From: Baffinella frigidus | Lineage: Eukaryota > Cryptophyceae > Cryptomonadales > Baffinellaceae | Assembly: GCA_026770585.1 (NCBI GenBank) | Contig: MU646414.1 | Coordinates: 366,280 to 376,581, forward strand | DNA length: 10,302 nucleotides | Direction of reading: 5' to 3' | Shown here: positions 5,448-10,098 of the stretch, piece by piece | Numbering within the stretch: the stretch's first letter is position 1 | Layout: every line of letters begins with the position of its first letter | Translations under genes and position numbers: made by a program | The notes under the pieces: generated by a model | The model's input: the letters and a program-made list of their open reading frames with translations, nothing else | The model's database searches: none | Told to the model about the DNA's origin: nothing

Positions 5448-5623
5448 ACCCCACACCCCGAGCCACCAACCCAACCCAACCGCACGATGTTCCTGCGGGG
5501 GCGGGCATATTGCGTGCAGTAGCGCCCCTCAGATCCTTAAGAATAAAACTCACGCCGCACACCCCACACCCCACACCGCACACCCCACACCCAACGCCCA
5601 ACACCCGAAACCCAAACACCCAG
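5448..5623. repeat. Spacer of CACACCC/CCCGAAA heptamers and a GCAGTAGCGCCC block
   Basis: A CGAGCCACCAACCCAACC segment and a GCAGTAGCGCCCCTCAGATC block are followed by about ten 7-base units (ACACCCC, ACACCGC, ACACCCA, then CCCGAAA). It ends in CACCCAG directly before the next exon copy. The spacer is repeated at 5715-5885. Confidence 0.75.
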
Positions 5624-5714
5624 GTGACACTTGGAGACATTTCATGGGTTGTCGCCGGCACCCTCTCCTCCCCCGTGTACCACACAGTCGCGCGGGACGT
5701 TCCGTCTGGGGCTG
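5624..5714 (+). CDS. VTLGD-family exon copy, open
   Basis: After AAACACCCAG the frame reads VTLGDISWVVAGTL and SSPVYHTVARDVPSGAA without interruption. It continues open through the spacer, encoding His/Pro-rich low-complexity sequence and SSALQILKNK, so an exon end is not obvious. The frame of this copy differs from that of the next copy (offset 262 bases). The family is unrecognised; codon positions rather than random positions appear conserved between copies (for example GTCGCGCGG / GTCGCGCGA), which supports a coding past. Confidence 0.4.
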
Positions 5715-5885
5715 CACCCCACACCCCGAGCCATCAACCCAACCCAACCGCAAGATATCTCCGCGGGGGGTGGGCGCGCAGTAGCGCCCTTCAGATCCTG
5801 AAGAATAAAACCCACACCCCACACCCCACATCCCACACCCCACACCCAACCTCTCAACACCCAACACCCGAAACCCAACTCCCAG

Positions 5886-6068
5886 GTGACACTTGGAGAC
5901 ATCTCATGGGTGGTCGCCGGCACCCCCTCTTCCCCCGTGTACCACACGGTCGCGCGAGATATCCCCTCTGGCGCTATTTCGCGCAGTAGCGCCCTTGAGA
6001 TCCTTGAGAATGAAACCCACACCGAACACTCCACACCCAACACCCAACACCCGAAACCCAACTCCCAG
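5886..6068 (+). CDS. VTLGD-family exon copy, open and in frame with the next
   Basis: Starting after ACTCCCAG, it reads VTLGDISWVVAGTP, SSPVYHTVARDIPSGAI, SRSSALEILENE and then 19 heptamer-derived residues up to the next copy. The distance to the next copy is 183 bases, exactly 61 codons, and the frame is open across both. This pair could be translated as a tandem-repeat protein without splicing, or the heptamer stretch could be removed. Confidence 0.4.
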
Positions 6069-6229
6069 GTGACCCTCGGCGACATTTCATGGGTCGTCAC
6101 CGGCACCCCCTCTTCCCCCGTGTACCACACGGTCGCGCGGGACGTCCCTTCAGGCGCTGTTTCGCTGGCGTCGGTCGAGGGGCGAAGGACGCTGCGGATG
6201 GCACAGACTGCTGGGAGCTGTGCGTACAG
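6069..6229 (+). CDS. Chimeric exon joining the VTLGD and LASVEGR repeat families
   Basis: The exon starts after CCCAACTCCCAG and ends at GCGTACAG before GTGATT. The first part reads VTLGDISWVVTGTP and SSPVYHTVARDVPSGA. The last part reads VSLASVEGRRTLRMAQTAGS and CAY plus two bases. The second part is the end of the ~43-codon exon family repeated four more times downstream. The alignment TVARDVPSGAVSLASVEGR against EIARNCGATWLASVEGR suggests the families were fused near 6150-6165. It can be spliced in phase to the exon at 6307, giving a Ser at the junction. The protein is unrecognised; a weak resemblance of GRRTLRMAQTA to ankyrin-repeat starts is not enough for a call. Confidence 0.45.
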
Positions 6230-6306
6230 GTGATTTGACGTGGATTTTGTTGAAATTTGAATAAGATTTTTGCTATCTGAGGGGTGGGGGTTGAGCTATG
6301 GTAAAG
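6230..6306 (+). other. Predicted 77-nt intron with a hairpin-forming motif
   Basis: It begins GTGATTTG and ends GGTAAAG. It contains TTTGCTATCTGAGGGGTGG, which can pair with CGACCCTTGAGAT in the next exon. The equivalent downstream intron is 6436-6511 (76 nt). Confidence 0.4.
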
Positions 6307-6435
6307 CTATCTTGAGGCTAAGAGGTTAAATTCGACCCTTGAGATCGCACGAAACTGTGGAGCTACTTGGTTGGCGTCTGTTGAGGGGCGGATGACGTTG
6401 AAGATGGCACAGACTGCGGAGAACTGTGCTTACAG
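6307..6435 (+). CDS. Tandem exon family B, open copy (43 codons)
   Basis: Predicted exon of 129 bases, a multiple of three, with TAAAG before it and CAG followed by GTGATT after it. In phase with 6229 it encodes (S)YLEAKRLNSTLEIARN, CGATWLASVEGRMTLKMAQ, TAENCAY. It looks helical with one Gly-containing turn. With the preceding exon it would form a protein of ~43-residue repeats. That length would suit an alpha-solenoid, but no known repeat signature can be confirmed by eye. Two following copies have the same layout but are broken. Confidence 0.45.
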
Positions 6436-6511
6436 GTGATTTCATGTTGAAACAGATTTTTTTTAAGTCACGTTTTACTTTCTTAAGGGTGGGGGTTGAT
6501 CTATGGTAAAG

Positions 6512-6639
6512 CTATGTGGAGGCTAAGAGGTAAAATTCCACCCTTAAGATCGCACGAAACTGTGGCGATACTGCGCTGGCGTCTATCGAGGGGCGGAGGA
6601 CGTAGAGGATGGCACAAACTGCGGAGAGCTGAGCGTACA
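6512..6639 (+). pseudogene. Tandem exon family B, dead copy
   Basis: The same exon with three in-frame stops: TAA at 6531 (in place of TTA), TAG at 6603 (in place of TTG or CTG) and TGA at 6630 (in place of TGT). The donor CAG|GTGATT has become CATATGCG. LASIEGRRT and RMAQTAES are still legible. Confidence 0.6.
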
Positions 6640-6696
6640 TATGCGCGGGATTTCGTATATAGAATTTGATTCAATTTTAAACATCATTTTGCGCTT

Positions 6697-6745
6697 AAGG
6701 GTGGGGGTTGAGCTATTGTCTCAAGGGTGGGGGTTGAGCTATTGT
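6697..6745. repeat. Tandem duplication of AAGGGTGGGGGTTGAGCTATTG
   Basis: Two ~23-base copies lie end to end (6697-6719 and 6723-6745) in front of the fourth family B copy, where the other units have only one. Confidence 0.85.
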
Positions 6746-6748
6746 TAT

Positions 6749-6879
6749 AAATATGTGGAGGCTAAGATCGCAAATTTCATCCTCGAGATCGCACGAAACT
6801 GTGGCGCTGATGCGCTGGCTTCTGTCGAGGGGCGGAGGACGTAGAGGATGGCACAAACTGCGGAGAGCTGAGCGTACAG
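6749..6879 (+). pseudogene. Tandem exon family B, dead copy with best-preserved first half
   Basis: The frame reads YVEAKIANFILEIARN and CGADALASVEGRRT, then TAG at 6842 and, later, TGA at 6869. These two stops are the same ones as in the copy at 6512, and the donor is also changed the same way (GTGATT to ATGCGCG). The two copies therefore probably share a dead ancestor rather than decaying independently. Confidence 0.6.
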
Positions 6880-6926
6880 ATGCGCGCGATTTACTATGGG
6901 ACTAGATTTAATTTTCATCAGTGTTT

Positions 6927-7040
6927 TGTTATCTTAGGGGTGGGATTTGTGATATACTAAGAATATTTCGAGGCTGGGATAGCAAAAATCACCCTTAAGA
7001 TAGCACGAAACGATGTGAGCGTACAGATGCGCGGGATAAA
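6927..7040. pseudogene. Tandem exon family B, truncated last copy within a hairpin
   Basis: YFEAGIAKITLKIARN can be read at 6964-7011, after which the exon jumps directly to its end (GTGAGCGTACAGATGCGCG). GTTATCTTAGGGGTGG and TCACCCTTAAGATAGC, either side of the centre, form an imperfect 16-bp inverted repeat of about 70 bases overall. Confidence 0.55.
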
Positions 7041-7059
7041 TAGTGGCGCGGGGTCCATT

Positions 7060-7300
7060 TTGGGATTACAATAATCCTGTGCGAAGAGTTATAATAATCT
7101 TGTTCGCAGAGCAATAATGATCTTGTTCGCAGAGTTAAAACGACCTTTTGTGCGCAGGGCGATCATGCTCCAGGTTGCTCGAATGATCTCGTTCGCGGAG
7201 CTATAATGATATTGCAGAGCTATAATGATATTGCACGCAGAGTTATAACATCGATATTATACAATAATAATAATAATAATGTTGTGTGCAGGGCGATTAT
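7060..7300. repeat. ~26-bp tandem repeat (GTTCGCAGAGYTATAATGATCTT)
   Basis: About eight diverged units, each with a TGYGCGCAGRG-like part followed by ATAATGATNTT. A TAA microsatellite (7262-7280) lies inside it. The last unit, TTGTGTGCAGGGCGATTATG, also forms the acceptor and first codons of the exon-like segment at 7292. Confidence 0.85.
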
Positions 7301-7378
7301 GAGCACGTGGCGGAAGCAGCTGACACGAACATCGTGTGGGATCTGCTCGACCACCATCCTCTTCAATCTCTTCAACCG
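7292..7378 (+). CDS. Predicted exon GDYEHVAEAADTNIVWDLLD
   Basis: After GTTGTGTGCAG, 87 open bases (29 codons) encode GDYEHVAEAADTNIVWDLLD followed by HHPLQSLQP, ending at CAACCG before GTTTTATG. The peptide is acidic and probably helical. It does not resemble the heptamer-encoded low-complexity frames that follow it. The last 28 bases are duplicated exactly at 7467-7494. The family is unknown. The start overlaps a unit of the 26-bp tandem repeat, so the exon's 5' end may derive from that repeat. Confidence 0.35.
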
Positions 7379-7508
7379 GTTTTATGCCCGAAACCCGAAA
7401 CCCGAAACCCGAAACCCGGAATCCGAAACCCGAAACCCGAAATAATAAACCCAAAACCGGAAGAGGCCACCATCCTCTTCAATCTCTTCAACCGGTTTTA
7501 TGCCCGAA
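7351..7508. repeat. 42-bp perfect direct repeat flanking a CCCGAAA block
   Basis: CCACCATCCTCTTCAATCTC and the following 22 bases to CCCGAA (7351-7392) are repeated without a mismatch at 7467-7508. The 74 bases between them are CCCGAAA-type heptamers with a short AATAATAAAC segment. A partial third copy (CAACCTCTTCAACAGGCCCG) lies near 7808. Confidence 0.95.
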
Positions 7509-7796
7509 CCCCGAATCCCGGAACCCGAAAACCGAATCCCGAGAACCGAAACCCGGAACCCGAAACCCGAAGACCGAATCACGGAACCCGAAACACGAGA
7601 ACCGAAACCCGAAACCCGAAAACCGAAAACCGAATCCCGGAATCCGAAACACGAGAACCGAAACCCAAAACCCGGAACCTGAAAACCGAATCCCGGAACC
7701 CGAAACACGAGAACCGAAACCCGAAACCCGAAAGCCGAACCCCGAACCCCGAACCCAGAAACCTTTGGGTTTTCGGGTTTCGGGTTTCGGGTTTTG
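7381..7796. repeat. CCCGAAA heptamer array with higher-order structure and a strand switch
   Basis: Degenerate CCCGAAA/CCCGGAA units run to about 7760. Within them AACCGAATCCCGGAACCCGA followed by AACACGAGAACCGAAACCC recurs about every 60-70 bases (near 7578, 7630 and 7684). At 7757-7771 (CCAGAAACCTTTGGGTT) the orientation flips to TTTCGGG units, giving a hairpin between the array end and 7766-7796. All six frames are nearly stop-free because the period is seven; the resulting Pro/Glu/Thr/Arg or Gly/Phe/Arg/Val repeats are not proteins. Confidence 0.9.
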
Positions 7797-7849
7797 GTTT
7801 TTTCCAGCAACCTCTTCAACAGGCCCGCACCCAAATATCTTAGGGCTTT

Positions 7850-7882
7850 GTGTTGAGGGTTTATGATTTAGGGTTTAGGGTG
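7850..7882. repeat. Short TTTAGGG array
   Basis: Four to five degenerate G-strand heptamers on the + strand, in the opposite orientation to most arrays here. Confidence 0.8.
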
Positions 7883-7964
7883 TAAGCACCGCGGTGTGAC
7901 TTGCGCGTCTTGAGTCAAGACTAACTGTGACTTCTTCTTGTTCTTCTTTCATCCTGGATTCAAG

Positions 7965-8049
7965 ATTCGGTACCACGAGAACCTCTCATCAGTCAACAGT
8001 TTTGTAACCCTCTCAAAACTCAACAACTTGACTTAAACCGCTGCGCACG
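7965..8049 (+). CDS. Predicted exon 1 of a small-intron gene fragment
   Basis: It is preceded by an almost textbook 3' splice region: CTAAC at 7921-7925, a pyrimidine tract (CTTCTTCTTGTTCTTCTTTC) and TTCAAG. The open segment encodes SVPREPLISQQFCNPLKTQQ then LDLNRCA plus two bases, ending at CACG before GTAAGT, the canonical donor. It joins in phase to 8089 through an Arg codon. No domain is recognised. Its last 29 bases are nearly repeated just after the donor (8055-8082). Confidence 0.45.
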
Positions 8050-8088
8050 GTAAGTCAACAACTTGACTTAACCGTGGCGCACGTGCAG
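8050..8088 (+). other. Predicted 39-nt intron created by a tandem duplication
   Basis: It starts GTAAGT and ends ACGTGCAG. TCAACAACTTGACTTAAACC plus CTGCGCAC-like sequence occurs at 8020-8048 and 8055-8082, so nearly the whole intron is a copy of the exon end before it. Confidence 0.45.
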
Positions 8089-8218
8089 GGGCGCCCGCAG
8101 CGTGTCCGAAAAAGACGTGCTCGCGTCCATCGAAGCGTCCTCCCACGGCGGCGGGGCGCCCGTGGCAGTGGACGTGACTGTACTGGACGGGGACGAGACC
8201 TCTTCCTCACCACGCCAG
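8089..8218 (+). CDS. Predicted exon 2 of the small-intron gene fragment
   Basis: With one base completing the Arg codon, the frame reads GARSVSEKDVLASIEASS, HGGGAPVAVDVTVLDGDE and TSSSPRQ, ending at CGCCAG before GTCATG. The third codon positions are strongly G/C, unlike the other two frames, which supports coding. Another frame is also open through here but gives an Arg-rich string with no such bias. If read on without splicing, the frame meets TAG at 8261. Confidence 0.5.
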
Positions 8219-8263
8219 GTCATGAACCTGAAATTCACACGCAACTTTTCGTGCTACACGTAG
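8219..8263 (+). other. Predicted 45-nt intron ending in an in-frame TAG
   Basis: It starts GTCATGAA and ends TACACGTAG. Its length is a multiple of three and the acceptor AG is part of the only in-frame stop of the region. Removing it keeps the frame open into 8264. The alternative is that the TAG is a real stop and the gene ends here. Confidence 0.4.
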
Positions 8264-8335
8264 TTCGTGGTACAAAACACCATTGTAGCGCCGGGCAACG
8301 GCTCCAATTCCAAACACTTTTGGCGTGTTTCCCGG
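8264..8335 (+). CDS. Predicted exon 3 of the small-intron gene fragment
   Basis: The 24 codons read FVVQNTIVAPGNGSNSKHFW then RVSR, ending at TCCCGG before GTGAGA, a strong donor. The donor phase (0) fits the exon starts at 8755, 9093 and 9304. The peptide has a beta-strand-like start and a Gly/Asn/Ser loop. I do not recognise the family. Confidence 0.4.
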
Positions 8336-8440
8336 GTGAGAATCAACTTTGCGCGTAGATTGTGTAGTAGAATGAAAATCGGACTTACGACCTGGCGTGG
8401 ATCGCCTCGGAGAAGGTCGTGACCGCTTCCTCAATCTAAT

Positions 8441-8573
8441 TTCGGACCAAGACAGAATCTGTCCCGCTATCTTAGGCTCCCCACGCGGAAGGTAAGGGTG
8501 TATATGCTATTTTAGGCATCAAATGATGCTATCTTACGCCTTTTCATCGGGACAGATTCTGGTATGGTCCGAG
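8441..8573. mobile_element. Foldback element with ~26-bp arms and internal GCTATCTTAGGC repeats
   Basis: TTCGGACCA...GAATCTGTCCCG (8441-8466) and CGGGACAGATTC...TGGTCCGAG (8548-8573) are inverted repeats with about four or five mismatches. Inside are three copies of TGCTATYTTASGC (near 8465, 8501 and 8527). No ORF is present. Confidence 0.75.
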
Positions 8574-8617
8574 ATGAAATCCGGACGTGTTGCCGTTTGT
8601 GTGCATGCTATGAGCCT

Positions 8618-8670
8618 GAATTCCCTGATTTAAAATTAAGGAATTCACTAAAATCAATAATTTTAGTGAA
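8618..8670. repeat. Two overlapping short inverted repeats
   Basis: GAATTCC (8618-8624) pairs with GGAATTC (8640-8646). TTCACTAAAAT (8644-8654) pairs perfectly with ATTTTAGTGAA (8660-8670) around CAATA. The arms overlap by three bases, so the two hairpins compete. Confidence 0.85.
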
Positions 8671-8719
8671 ATACGCCCCCCTAGAGCCCTGCCTGGCTAT
8701 TCTTGAATCGCGGACGAGA

Positions 8720-8754
8720 TGAACCCTGAACCCTAAACCCTAAACCCTAAGCAG
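8720..8754 (+). repeat. CCCTAAA heptamer array ending in CTAAGCAG
   Basis: ATCGCGGACGAG lies just before the array and GGTGCTTCCAGC just after. The same two flanks surround the array at 9156-9222, although the two arrays differ in length and composition. Confidence 0.8.
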
Positions 8755-8952
8755 GGGGTGCTTCCAGCCATCGATCCGGAGGTCCTCACGCCACTTAGCA
8801 GCCACCGGGGGCTTCACGGATACAGTCCATCTAAACTATTTGTGCTAGAATCTTATCCATTGCCCTCTAACCTAACCGGAATTTCACCTTGGATTCAAGG
8901 TGAAACGTGGAACCACGGCACCACTCTCGGCCACAAGTGGGAATTCTCCTAA
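8755..8952 (+). CDS. Exon D copy 1 (VLPAIDPEVL) with a ~121-nt internal insertion
   Basis: After CCCTAAGCAG the frame reads GVLPAIDPEVL, matching the copy at 9304. At 8788 it leaves that sequence for about 121 bases, then returns with WNHGTTLGH (RNHGITLGQ in the other copy) and ends at TAA (8950-8952). Relative to the 9304 copy the net gain is 120 bases, so the frame survives. The inserted part ends with a 10-bp hairpin (8882-8905). The insert is either an intron-like gain in this copy or a loss in the other. The function is unknown. Confidence 0.4.
   Translation, partial: GVLPAIDPEVLTPLSSHRGLHGYSPSKLFVLESYPLPSNLTGISPWIQGETWNHGTTLGHKWEFS
8882..8905. repeat. 10-bp perfect inverted repeat, 4-base loop
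   Basis: TTTCACCTTG and CAAGGTGAAA around GATT, at the 3' end of the segment inserted in exon D copy 1. Confidence 0.9.
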
Positions 8953-9092
8953 AGTCAATTCTGCAGATTTGGGGGAAACTCACGCCTAAAGTGAATCTCG
9001 CCCACCGCAACAATGCGGAGTTTGTACCGCGAAGCCACTTGTAAGCGAAACGTCGCGTTCTGAAATGTCGAGTTGTGGCCTGGCGTTGGCAG

Positions 9093-9155
9093 GTGGAAGA
9101 ACAAAAAGCTTCTGAAAATGATGAGAAACTGCTCTCTACTGAAATCGCGGACGAG
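9093..9155 (+). CDS. Exon-like segment E (VEEQKASENDEKLLSTEIAD)
   Basis: After GCGTTGGCAG, 21 codons encode VEEQKASENDEKLLSTEIAD plus E, an acidic, coiled-coil-like helix. It ends at GACGAG, after which heptamers begin (AAAGCCCCTAAACCC) without a GT donor. The same end, ATCGCGGACGAG, precedes the array at 8720, also without GT. The lack of a standard donor at both sites is unexplained. Confidence 0.4.
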
Positions 9156-9161
9156 AAAGCC

Positions 9162-9332
9162 CCTAAACCCTTAATCCTAAACCCAACTTCCAAGCCCTAA
9201 ACCCTAAACACTAAGCAGTTGGTGCTTCCAGCGATTGATCTGGATGCCTAAACCCTTAATCCTGAACCCAACTTCTAAGCCCTAAACCCTAATCACTAAG
9301 CAGGTGGTGCTTCCAGCGATTGATCCGGAGGT
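9162..9332 (+). repeat. 85-bp tandem duplication of heptamer array plus exon start
   Basis: CCTAAACCCTTAATCC through ATTGATCYGGAKG occurs at 9162-9246 and again at 9247-9332. Each copy ends in CACTAAGCAG and the first 21-25 bases of exon D, so the duplication created a second acceptor. The first exon start is cut off by the second array. Confidence 0.85.
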
Positions 9333-9405
9333 GCTCAGGAACCACGGCATCACTCTCGGACAGGTTCTGAGCCCCGACTATCTGGCTCTGCATCAGTCCG
9401 GTTGA
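9304..9405 (+). CDS. Exon D copy 3, probable terminal exon
   Basis: The acceptor region CCCTAATCACTAAGCAG (CTAATCAC is branch-site-like) is followed by 33 codons and TGA: VVLPAIDPEVLRNHGITLG, QVLSPDYLALHQSG. The first 20 residues are shared with the copy at 8755. GGACAG before GTTCTGAG could alternatively act as a donor leading to the segment at 9428. No family is recognised. Confidence 0.45.
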   Translation: MVLPAIDPEVLRNHGITLGQVLSPDYLALHQSG

Positions 9406-9427
9406 CTGATTGTTTGAACACCAACAG

Positions 9428-9814
9428 ATGGCGGATTTGTACCGCAAATCAGGGGAATCAACTTCCGGTCCGGAAGTTGATTCAAAATGTCATTTTGAGG
9501 AGACCATAGTAACTCAGGTACAGCTAGACCCACGGAGGGCTCTTGGAGGGAGTATTCAAAAGTCCATTTCGCAAGGGAAAACGGTATATAAAAGTCAATT
9601 TTTCAGAGGCAAACGGTTCCAAGAACGCACCAATGGCTCCAAGACCGCACCTCGAATACCCCCACGTAGCGCCCTGCGTGGTCTATCCCCGAGACAGACG
9701 GCATACCTGCATGCCGCCCCACGTCTTTTCAATTTCTTCGCGTTCCTGAATAGATTTGTTTTCAGATTTGACTTGGCGTTTGAGCCATTTCGTAGTTTTA
9801 GGGCTTTAAAATAG
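9428..9814 (+). CDS. ORF of 128 codons, MADLYRKSGES..., unknown
   Basis: The longest ATG-started frame outside the repeats. It begins MADLYRKSGESTSGPEVDS after ACACCAACAG, so the ATG may be a start codon or simply the first codon of an exon. A diverged copy of its first ~30 bases lies at 9008 downstream of exon D copy 1, so exon D and this segment were duplicated as a block. The first 20 codons span a perfect 14-bp palindrome. The C-terminal part is basic and then Phe-rich (LFNFFAFLNRFVFRFDLAF), resembling translated AT-rich noncoding DNA, so the true coding part may be shorter. No domain is recognised. Confidence 0.3.
   Translation: MADLYRKSGESTSGPEVDSKCHFEETIVTQVQLDPRRALGGSIQKSISQGKTVYKSQFFRGKRFQERTNGSKTAPRIPPRSALRGLSPRQTAYLHAAPRLFNFFAFLNRFVFRFDLAFEPFRSFRALK
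9455..9498. repeat. 14-bp perfect palindrome followed by a second short hairpin
   Basis: GAATCAACTTCCGG (9455-9468) and CCGGAAGTTGATTC (9470-9483) flank a single T. Directly after, TCAAAAT and ATTTTGA (9482-9498) form another hairpin around GTC. Confidence 0.95.
9584..9593 (+). promoter_or_regulatory. TATA-box-like sequence
   Basis: TATATAAAAG matches the TATA core consensus. It lies inside the 9428-9814 ORF and upstream of an ATG at 9633 that starts a 38-codon frame. No other promoter element is visible, so this may be chance in locally AT-rich sequence. Confidence 0.15.
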
Positions 9815-9872
9815 CTGGGTTTGTACCATTAATATTTTAGTTGGTCAGTTCCTGAAATTAAATCTATTCAGG
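9745..9872. repeat. 13-bp perfect inverted repeat spaced by ~100 bp
   Basis: CCTGAATAGATTT (9745-9757) and AAATCTATTCAGG (9860-9872). The right arm itself lies in CCTGAAATTAAATC, a partial internal repeat. It may be a small foldback element; the 9815-9958 stretch otherwise holds nothing recognisable. Confidence 0.6.
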
Positions 9873-9958
9873 TCCGGGACTAAATTACGCTCTCACGCGC
9901 CTGAGAATGAGTGATCTGAACGTCTGGCACCCAGGATGCTGATGTTGATTCAACCGCC

Positions 9959-10098
9959 CCACCCTAAACCCTAAACCCTAAACCCTAAACTCTGAACCCT
10001 AAACCCTAGACCCTAACCCCTAAACCCTAAACCCTAAACCCTAAACATAAAACCCTAAACATAAAACCCTAAAATCCTAACCCCTAACCCCACTCCAG
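9959..10098 (+). repeat. CCCTAAA heptamer array ending in a 3' splice-like sequence
   Basis: The array contains the longest near-pure CCCTAAA run of the 3' half, then AACATAAAACCCTAA variants, and ends CCTAACCCCTAACCCCACTC plus CAG. Two CTAAC motifs lie 10-20 bases before the CAG. Confidence 0.8.

Noticed and set aside
5281-6130. Minus-strand frames of 105-162 codons antisense to the VTLGD array
   Set aside because: They shadow the tandem + strand exons and the CACACCC spacers. Acceptors, exon boundaries and codon conservation all fit the + strand.
6165-6435. Ankyrin repeats in the LASVEGR family
   Set aside because: GRRTLRMAQTA only loosely resembles the GxTPLHxAA start, the period is about 43 rather than 33 residues, and the second-helix signature is absent.
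7060-7300. CRISPR-like array
   Set aside because: The ~26-bp units are diverged and directly adjoining, with no constant repeat separated by unique spacers, and the sequence is eukaryotic.
7286-7866. Three overlapping long + strand frames and one 150-codon minus frame over the CCCGAAA array
   Set aside because: A 7-base repeat without stops is open in all frames. The PETRNPKP-like and FRVSGFGF-like products are translations of the array, not proteins. Only the first ~29 codons of one frame (7292-7378) look protein-like.
8261-8263. TAG as a recoded or readthrough codon
   Set aside because: The reading frame is protein-like on both sides, but TAG is also the AG of a GT...AG 45-nt segment in matching phase, which is a simpler explanation. 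Stops in the dead family B copies replace Leu and Cys codons, which does not suggest a variant code.
8867-9193. Minus-strand 108-codon frame
   Set aside because: It is antisense to the acidic exon-like segment at 9093 and runs through a heptamer array and a hairpin; the + strand reading has an acceptor and the minus reading has no context.
9959-10098. A true chromosome end
   Set aside because: The CCCTAAA units are degenerate, internal and followed by exon-like and simple-repeat sequence. No array in the window is long and pure enough to be a functional telomere.
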